Part shown: in pieces, positions 44,546 to 49,919 of the stretch
How positions within the stretch are numbered: the stretch's first letter is position 1
Layout: each line of letters starts with the position of its first letter
Source: a virus
Reading direction: 5' to 3' (one strand)
Virus record (IMG/VR): IMGVR_UViG_3300051212_000975
Coordinates: 1 to 49,919 of that record
Length of the DNA stretch: 49,919 bases
Program-made: the position numbers and the translations under genes
The notes under the pieces: model-generated
What the model was told of the DNA's origin: nothing
The model's input: the letters and a program-made list of their open reading frames with translations, nothing else
Database searches by the model: none

Positions 44546-45739
44546 ATGGCATATACAATTATTCGAAGCGACGGTACTGTACTTACTACTATTCAAGACG
44601 GTACTATCAATACTACTAGCTCATCGTTAGGACTTCCTGGACGGAACAAATCTAATTATGGTCAAGTTTTAGATACTAACTTTGTTAGGCAACTAGAAAA
44701 CTATGCCGCAAGTTCTCCTCCTCCTAATCCTCTGAGGGGGCAATTATGGTTTAATACAAATACAAATACACTTTGTGTTTGTCCAGCTGACGGAACACTA
44801 GTCGCTAGTAATTGGATTACACTTACGTCAACAACTGCAGCAGGGAATGCTACGTTAGCTAACATAAATGCAACAGGAAACATTATAGCTAATAATATTA
44901 CCTCTAATAATGCAATAATTGGTAATTCTATAACAGTGACCACAGCCAATGTTACTGGTAATTTATTTGCTGCTAATGCTAACTTGACAGTAGCATTAAT
45001 TGGATCTGCCAATACAACTTCAATTACTACAGGTGGAACAGCAACAGTGGGCACGATAGTTGGTGCTTGGTCCGCACAAGGTAATTGGACTATGCAAAAT
45101 GGTAATATTGCATGGACTTCTAACTCATTTGGTATCAAATGTGATAGGTATATGTATGCCAATGGTGCAACATTCAATCCTGCGGGTACATATACAAATG
45201 CGAATGTTTTTGATTACTTAACAGGTTCAAATGCTGTTACTCAATTTACAGGAAATATAGCTCCAAATAAAATTACAACTACAGAATTAGCAGGCGGCGG
45301 AAATATTACTGGTATTTGGCAATTAAGTCCTAGTGCAAGATTACAAGCAACATATGCTGACTTAGCAGAAAGATTTGAGTCAGATCAACCATATGATGCA
45401 GGCACTGTAGTTGAATTGGGCGGTATAGCAGAAATTACCGCAGTAGTTGACGAACTAAGTAATAACGTATTTGGTGTAATAAGTACAACTGCTGCTTACA
45501 TGATGAATAGTGCTGCAGGAGATGATAACACACACCCAGCAGTTGCCATAAGTGGTAGAGTACCAGTTAAGGTAAAGGGTAAGGTTAAAAAGGGTGATCG
45601 TCTTGTTAGTGCAGGTAGCGGATATGCAAGAGCAGCAAAAGATGGAGAAGCTGGTTCATTCAATGTTATTGGTAGAAGCCTTACAACAAAAACATCAGAC
45701 GGTGACGGTGAAGTTACAGCAATTGTTGTGATTAAGTAA
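44546..45739 (+). CDS. Tail fibre-like protein with C-terminal ADLAE-type domain
   Basis: A 397-residue protein. The N-terminus has the fibre-attachment pattern SSSLGLPGRNKSNYGQVLDT and NFVRQLENYA...PLRGQLWFNTNTNTL. The middle (about 90-170) is a run of N/T/A/I repeats such as ANINATGNIIANNITSNNA, likely a triple beta-helix shaft. The C-terminal 130 residues (QATYADLAERFESDQPYDAG, TVVELGG, ISGRVPVKVKGKVKKGDRLV) form the cap domain often found at the end of phage fibres and related to autoproteolytic fibre heads. Whether it self-cleaves cannot be seen here. It probably contacts the host surface. Confidence 0.8.
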   Translation: MAYTIIRSDGTVLTTIQDGTINTTSSSLGLPGRNKSNYGQVLDTNFVRQLENYAASSPPPNPLRGQLWFNTNTNTLCVCPADGTLVASNWITLTSTTAAGNATLANINATGNIIANNITSNNAIIGNSITVTTANVTGNLFAANANLTVALIGSANTTSITTGGTATVGTIVGAWSAQGNWTMQNGNIAWTSNSFGIKCDRYMYANGATFNPAGTYTNANVFDYLTGSNAVTQFTGNIAPNKITTTELAGGGNITGIWQLSPSARLQATYADLAERFESDQPYDAGTVVELGGIAEITAVVDELSNNVFGVISTTAAYMMNSAAGDDNTHPAVAISGRVPVKVKGKVKKGDRLVSAGSGYARAAKDGEAGSFNVIGRSLTTKTSDGDGEVTAIVVIK

Positions 45740-45749
45740 GGAATTTATT

Positions 45750-46748
45750 ATGACATATCAACAGTACGGTAGAATTGATGCATCGGACTACAATGGATTC
45801 GTTGGAGCAAATCCTACTTCAATGGCAAATACATTGAATGCAGTGCTTGCTACAGGTAATGGTAGATCAGGATTAGGCCAAACGTCTGTTTCTCAAGTGC
45901 AGGCTAACGATGCTAATACTAAAGTAACCAATGAACAATGGAATTTACTCATCAACAACATACAAAATTTAGCATCACACCAAGGAAGCACAATAACACC
46001 AATTTCAGTTACAGCAGATGGTCAATTAATTAGTGCGTATATGACCGGAACTACTCCGGCAACTTCAATCTTTGCTAATAATTTAAATACTATTTTTACA
46101 AATAGAAATAATGCAGCAGCGCAGGGATCTTCAAGCACTGATACTGAAGTATATGCATTGTCATGGAATAATAAATTAACTTTTACTCATGTCATTACAT
46201 TTGAATCGGGAGATAAAGCTAGATATTTCTTTAATGCAGGCGGACAAATTGCTTTAAGTTTTTCACATCCTACAGGAACTAACATGAATAACTTATGGAA
46301 TACTTTAGCTGCAGCATGTGGAACCATTACATTAAGTGCAGTGAATAGTGGCACTCAAACGATTGCAGGAATAGTATTTAATGGTGTTACTCGCACGGGT
46401 GGCTCTGGAACTCCATTTACATTAGAACCAAATAAAGGCTACTACGCACTCTCTACTACTGACGTTACTATATTTAAAATGCTAGCTACTGTAGGCCCTA
46501 GTGGATATCTTTCTAGTTTCATTGAGGTAAAAGCTAAAACAGATGGTACCCAAGGATTAAATGGTGATGTAGGTCGCACTATAACTTTAACTACTATTTG
46601 GGATTCTAGCCCTGATGGTGGCAACACTAATTTAGGTAGATCAGGTCCCAACTCTACAGTTACATGTGTTGTAAGAAACCCGAGCAGTTCATACTTATCA
46701 CCTACTTGGGGTAATTTCACTGTTACCAGTTCTGTATCGGGTAGTTAA
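45750..46748 (+). CDS. Tail fibre/virion structural protein
   Basis: A 332-residue protein starting MTYQQYGRIDASDYNGFVGA, a start seen in fibre-cluster proteins of marine T4-like phages. Residues 55-75 are helical, the rest beta-rich (NKLTFTHVITFESGDKARYF, TVTCVVRNPSSSY). No catalytic motif. AAGGAA precedes the ATG, and the gene follows the fibre gene by 10 nt. Likely a second fibre or fibre-connector subunit; exact role unknown. Confidence 0.65.
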   Translation: MTYQQYGRIDASDYNGFVGANPTSMANTLNAVLATGNGRSGLGQTSVSQVQANDANTKVTNEQWNLLINNIQNLASHQGSTITPISVTADGQLISAYMTGTTPATSIFANNLNTIFTNRNNAAAQGSSSTDTEVYALSWNNKLTFTHVITFESGDKARYFFNAGGQIALSFSHPTGTNMNNLWNTLAAACGTITLSAVNSGTQTIAGIVFNGVTRTGGSGTPFTLEPNKGYYALSTTDVTIFKMLATVGPSGYLSSFIEVKAKTDGTQGLNGDVGRTITLTTIWDSSPDGGNTNLGRSGPNSTVTCVVRNPSSSYLSPTWGNFTVTSSVSGS

Positions 46749-46773
46749 TTTTTTTTGAGAGCGAATCTATATT

Positions 46774-46780
46774 CTAAATA
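46774..46780 (+). promoter_or_regulatory. Candidate late promoter CTAAATA abutting the 101-aa gene
   Basis: TTCTAAATA is followed by TTTTG and then ATG at 46786, with no Shine-Dalgarno sequence. The spacing repeats that at gp20, the 72-aa gene and the 48-aa gene. Confidence 0.45.
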
Positions 46781-46785
46781 TTTTG

Positions 46786-47091
46786 ATGAATATAGAAACT
46801 CTTGTCAAAGAAACCAAAGCCAAATTTGATCATAATTTGGCTAAGCATTATCTAAAAGAAAAACACACATCCAAACTAATATTTGCTGACCAAGGGGGAC
46901 TTTGGAAAGCCGATCAACTACTACTGTCATTATTAGTTTCTGGAGCATCAAAACAATTTATTTTGTTAGATTTGAATGATAATCCAATCAAAGTAAACAG
47001 AGCCGAACTATTTCAAAAAGCACTTGATGTCTATTACGAAGTTATGGAAGCATGGTATCAAGAGTATGAAGAACTACGAAATAAACGATGA
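46786..47091 (+). CDS. Small helical protein after the fibre genes (unknown)
   Basis: A 101-residue protein starting MNIETLVKETKAKFDHNLAK, ending EAWYQEYEELRNKR. I use the ATG at 46786, not the TTG just before it. It is mostly helical with a central FADQGGLWKADQLLLSLL segment. Position directly after two fibre-type genes would suit a fibre assembly factor, but nothing in the sequence proves that. Its stop overlaps the next ATG (ATGA). Confidence 0.65.
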   Translation: MNIETLVKETKAKFDHNLAKHYLKEKHTSKLIFADQGGLWKADQLLLSLLVSGASKQFILLDLNDNPIKVNRAELFQKALDVYYEVMEAWYQEYEELRNKR

Positions 47092-47849
47092 AAGGTGTTC
47101 TACTATTTGCGTTTAACACGCCCGACGTAGACTATGTTAAAATGGCTAGCATCACTGCTAAAAAAGTAAATTCTTTTTTAGATTTGCCCTGCACACTCAT
47201 AACTGACTGTGAAACAAATTTAAAATTTGATAATGTACTTTATTTAGAACGTGATGCTTCTAACTATAAACGGCAAAAAGTATGGAATAATAAAGGTAGG
47301 TACAATGCATATGATCTTTCTCCGTATGATGAAACTATAATACTTGATGTTGACTATGTTTTAAATTCAAATAAATTAACACAAGTCTTTGATTTTTATG
47401 ATGATTTCTGCGTTCATAACTCAAGTGGTTATCTAATGTATCCTAACATTGAGCAGGAGAAATTAGGGCAACATAGTTTTAATACTCTTTGGGCAACGGT
47501 TTTGTTTTTTAAAAAAACAGAACGAGTTAAATTACTTTTTGACTGTGTAAAAATGGTGCAAGAGAACTATGATCATTATGTAGATTTACATGGTATGTGG
47601 TCAGACACATTTAGAAATGATCATGCTTTTGCAATTGCTAACAGAATACTTAATGGTCATTTAGAGGATAAAAGTAATTATATACCTTGGAATTTATTAC
47701 ATATTGGTGAAAAAACATATGTTGAAAAACTATCAGAAACTAACTATAAAGTAATCCTAAAAGAAGATAAATCGAAATACATTTTAATTAAAGATATTGA
47801 TTTTCATATGTTAAACAAAGACAATTTTATAGAGATGTTCGATGAATAA
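47088..47849 (+). CDS. GT-A-type glycosyltransferase candidate 1
   Basis: A 253-residue protein starting MKGVLLFAFNTPDVDYVKMA. The pattern of a beta-strand with nucleotide-sugar contacts at the N-terminus, then SPYDETIILDVDYVLNS (DVD as the DxD metal motif) and a later NTLWATVLFFKKTERVKLLF segment, fits GT-A (GT8-like) transferases. Donor and acceptor cannot be told. Placement after fibre genes suggests modification of virion or host surface sugars. It shares architecture with the next gene, with which it overlaps by 8 nt. Confidence 0.6.
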   Translation: MKGVLLFAFNTPDVDYVKMASITAKKVNSFLDLPCTLITDCETNLKFDNVLYLERDASNYKRQKVWNNKGRYNAYDLSPYDETIILDVDYVLNSNKLTQVFDFYDDFCVHNSSGYLMYPNIEQEKLGQHSFNTLWATVLFFKKTERVKLLFDCVKMVQENYDHYVDLHGMWSDTFRNDHAFAIANRILNGHLEDKSNYIPWNLLHIGEKTYVEKLSETNYKVILKEDKSKYILIKDIDFHMLNKDNFIEMFDE

Positions 47850-48639
47850 AGGTTTCATAGTCATTGCACAAAACACCGACACGGTAAATTATATTCATTG
47901 TGCCGAAATGCTGGCATTAAGTTTAAAAAATGTAATGCCTAACGCAAACATATCTCTAATTTCGGATGACATTGAATGTAGTAAATATTTTGATTATGTA
48001 ATTGCACTTCCGTATGGTGATTTAGCTAAAGACTCAGAATGGAAGTTAATCAATGATTGGCAAGTATACGAGGCTAGTCCTTATGATTACACAATTAAGT
48101 TAGAAGCAGATATGTATATACCAGTTAATATTGATTATTGGTGGGATGTGCTAAAAGAAAGAGAAGTTGTTATTAGTTCTAATATACGAGATTATAGAAA
48201 TAATATAGCTGACAATAACTTTTATAGAAATTTTATTTACAATAATAATTTACCAAATGTTTATAACGCTATCACTTATTTTAAAAAGGGTAAATTTGCA
48301 AATAACTTCTTTGACACTGTGAGACTTTGTTTTGAAAATTGGGAATCCTTAAAATCGATATTGAAGTGTAATGTTGATGAGCAAGCGACCACGGATTGGG
48401 TATATGCTATATCGTGTATGATACACGGTATAGAAAACACTACTTTACCAAACTTTGATGCGTTTAGTATGATTCATATGAAACAATATATTAATGACTT
48501 AATCTGTGAAGATTGGACTGATGAATTAATATATGAAATCAATAAAAATTGTTTACGTGTAAACACTTTTCCACAATTATATCCTTTTCACTATCATGTT
48601 AAGAACTTTTCATGTAAAATTGCAAATGAACTTACCTGA
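47842..48639 (+). CDS. GT-A-type glycosyltransferase candidate 2
   Basis: A 265-residue protein beginning MNKGFIVIAQNTDTVNYIHC, with EMLALSLKNVMPNANISLIS, then SPYDYTIKLEADMYIPVN, where EAD-M occupies the DxD position, and NAITYFKKGKFANNFFDTVR. The SPYD...DxD and YFKK blocks align with the previous gene, so the two look like an ancient tandem duplication. Loss of the first aspartate of DxD (EAD) leaves activity open. It overlaps the next gene by 14 nt. Confidence 0.6.
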   Translation: MNKGFIVIAQNTDTVNYIHCAEMLALSLKNVMPNANISLISDDIECSKYFDYVIALPYGDLAKDSEWKLINDWQVYEASPYDYTIKLEADMYIPVNIDYWWDVLKEREVVISSNIRDYRNNIADNNFYRNFIYNNNLPNVYNAITYFKKGKFANNFFDTVRLCFENWESLKSILKCNVDEQATTDWVYAISCMIHGIENTTLPNFDAFSMIHMKQYINDLICEDWTDELIYEINKNCLRVNTFPQLYPFHYHVKNFSCKIANELT

Positions 48640-48913
48640 ATTTAGACTATACTACGATGAGAATGGTAAAGTGTTATTCTACACTTGCGACAAACCTGAG
48701 GGTAATTACCTTGTTATAGATGCTGACATATATTTTCAATCTAGGTTTGATATTAAAATTATAGAGGGAAAGATAACAAAACTTTATGATAAGATGCTAA
48801 TAGCAAAATTAACACCGTCTGATTTAGGCACATCTTGTTATTTTGATGATGTTAGTATTATATATAATGATGAGAAATCAAAAAAATGGAGTTTAAAAAC
48901 AAATGAACGTTGA
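48626..48913 (+). CDS. Small protein within the glycosyltransferase cassette (unknown)
   Basis: A 95-residue protein from ATG 48626 (MNLPEFRLYYDENGKVLFYT); ten codons of open frame before it look non-functional. Beta-rich, with YLVIDADIYFQSRFDIKIIE and a charged C-terminus. It overlaps its neighbours by 14 and 11 nt, so it is expressed together with them. I do not recognise it. Confidence 0.6.
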   Translation: MNLPEFRLYYDENGKVLFYTCDKPEGNYLVIDADIYFQSRFDIKIIEGKITKLYDKMLIAKLTPSDLGTSCYFDDVSIIYNDEKSKKWSLKTNER

Positions 48914-49841
48914 TATAGCAGATTTGGACTGTATCTATCTAAGTTATGATGAACCACAAAAAGAAGAATTTTGGGTTAAAATTAAAAACATGATACCATG
49001 GGCAAGACGAGTTGATGGAGTAAAAGGTAGTGATGCAGCACATAAAGCTGCTGCTGAGGAATCTGACACTGAAAGATTTATATTAATCGATGGAGATAAT
49101 CTCCCAGACTTTGATTTTTTTAATTTGACATTAGATTTTACGGATAAAGATGAAAGTTATCAACAAGCACAATATCGTTGGAGAGCTAGAAATATTATTA
49201 ATGGATTACAATATGGCAATGGTGGCATAAGCAGTTGGACTAAAACTTATGTGGAGAATATGAGAACACATGAAGCCAGTGATGGTAATAATGTCACTAC
49301 CGTTGATTTTTGTTTAGACTATGCAAATAGTTTATATTGGAGTATGTATGACTGCTACAGTACCACTTATCCTAATCATTCTCCTTTTCAGGCATGGCGT
49401 GCAGGATTCCGTGAAGGCGTAAAAATGTGTTTAGTAAAAGGAGAAAAGCCAGATGTAGATACATTTAAACAAAGCGTTGCTAGTAGAAATTTGGATAACC
49501 TCACAATTTGGCACAATGTAGGATCAGACGTTCAAAATGGATTATGGGCAATATATGGAGCACGATTAGGAACATATATGACTATGTTAACTGATTGGAA
49601 TGCAAATGAAGTTCAATGGTTTGATAATTTTGAAAGTTTATGGGAAGAACATAAAGAGGTTGTTCTTCAGGATGAAATTGAAAAGATAGGCATGCTGTTA
49701 GAAACCAAATTAGGCTTGCCTATGTGTAGATTAAGTATTGAACAAAGCAAATTCTTTAAGCGACACTATAATACTAACAGACACAATTTAGGTCCCCTTG
49801 TAAAAGAAATCGATGTTATTCGTCAACTAGAGGGTTGGTAA
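48903..49841 (+). CDS. Glycosyltransferase-like phage protein (DGDN motif)
   Basis: A 312-residue protein. The N-terminal half reads DIADLDCIYLSYDEPQKEEF, WARRVDGVKG, AHKAAAEESDTERFILIDGD, then N-L-P-D-F-D. This is the arrangement of phage GT-A-like proteins in which D-G-D serves as the metal/sugar motif. The C-terminal half is helical with W/Y-rich segments. It closes the cassette begun at 46786. Substrate unknown; fibre, capsid or lipopolysaccharide modification are all possible. Confidence 0.6.
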   Translation: MNVDIADLDCIYLSYDEPQKEEFWVKIKNMIPWARRVDGVKGSDAAHKAAAEESDTERFILIDGDNLPDFDFFNLTLDFTDKDESYQQAQYRWRARNIINGLQYGNGGISSWTKTYVENMRTHEASDGNNVTTVDFCLDYANSLYWSMYDCYSTTYPNHSPFQAWRAGFREGVKMCLVKGEKPDVDTFKQSVASRNLDNLTIWHNVGSDVQNGLWAIYGARLGTYMTMLTDWNANEVQWFDNFESLWEEHKEVVLQDEIEKIGMLLETKLGLPMCRLSIEQSKFFKRHYNTNRHNLGPLVKEIDVIRQLEGW

Positions 49842-49919
49842 GATTGAATAGCGTTAAAGATTTCTTCAGGTAAAATGTCATTCATTGTAGGAACAAAACT
49901 TGCACTTTGTATTTCATTT
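49823..49919 (-). CDS. Possible 3' end of a minus-strand gene entering from the right edge
   Basis: The minus strand is open from the window edge to TGA at 49825-49823 and reads NEIQSASFVPTMNDILPEEI, then FNAIQSYQPSS. It would converge with and overlap the preceding plus-strand gene by 19 nt. With only 31 codons visible, this rests on protein-like composition alone. Confidence 0.35.
   Translation of the reverse strand, partial: NEIQSASFVPTMNDILPEEIFNAIQSYQPSS

Noticed and set aside
44701-45177. 158-codon minus-strand frame in the fibre gene
   Set aside because: Complement of the N/T/A repeats of the fibre shaft; hydrophobic V/L/A composition is what such a complement gives.
46748-46770. Terminator at the T-run after the 332-residue protein gene
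   Set aside because: The eight T residues have only a weak 4-bp pairing with a large loop before them.

Overview
The window is an AT-rich stretch (roughly one third GC by eye) of the genome of a T4-like contractile-tailed phage. Genes recognisable from sequence alone include the major capsid protein gp23, scaffold gp22, prohead protease gp21, an acidic prohead-core protein, portal gp20, the gp26-type tail chaperone/hub protein, gp46 and gp47 (SbcCD-like), the late sigma factor gp55, and baseplate proteins gp53, gp5, gp25, gp6 and a gp7-position giant. Long gp6, a lysozyme-free gp5, GxGY- and ADLAE-type structural domains and DxD glycosyltransferases beside the fibre genes resemble marine T4-like phages (cyanophage and pelagiphage relatives) more than coliphage T4. 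The host cannot be read from the sequence.

Layout. (1) 1-10.4 kb, minus strand: head genes gp20, a 72-aa protein, the acidic core protein, gp21, gp22 and gp23 (cut by the window edge), preceded by two tandem paralogous tape-measure-like genes, one carrying an M15 peptidoglycan peptidase domain. (2) 10.5-11.55 kb, plus strand: gp26-type protein with a textbook -1 frameshift site (T TTT TTC, 7-nt spacer, stem-loop) that fuses it to a 76-residue gp51/T-like tail, as in lambda G/GT. (3) 11.55-11.99 kb: no gene; a compositionally distinct, hairpin-rich stretch that reads as a structured minus-strand RNA of unknown class with fragments resembling a group I intron core. (4) 12.0-16.8 kb, minus strand: an early/middle operon of gp55, gp47, gp46, a HAD 5'-nucleotidase and an Hjc-like PD-(D/E)XK nuclease, with host-type extended -10 promoters. 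(5) 16.9-43.7 kb, plus strand: tail and baseplate genes ending in one 5364-codon ORF with two different beta-propeller regions and duplicated modules. (6) 43.7-46.7 kb: a 48-aa gene, a virion protein and two fibre-like proteins. (7) 46.8-49.9 kb: a tightly overlapping cassette with three GT-A-like glycosyltransferase candidates and two small unknown proteins; a minus-strand gene probably enters from the right edge.

How it works together: gp55 is expected to direct transcription from late promoters of the type GATAAATA or CTAAATA, seen in front of most structural blocks. At five genes a promoter -10 box lies only 5-7 nt before the ATG with no Shine-Dalgarno sequence, which predicts leaderless transcripts. 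gp46/47, the nucleotidase and the Hjc-like nuclease serve recombination and nucleotide supply. Peptidoglycan cleavage at infection appears to have moved from gp5 to the tape-measure protein.

The strongest candidates for new biology are the frameshift-fused gp26/gp51 chaperone, the structured RNA at 11.6-11.98 kb, the leaderless-promoter arrangement, the tape-measure pair and the giant baseplate protein.
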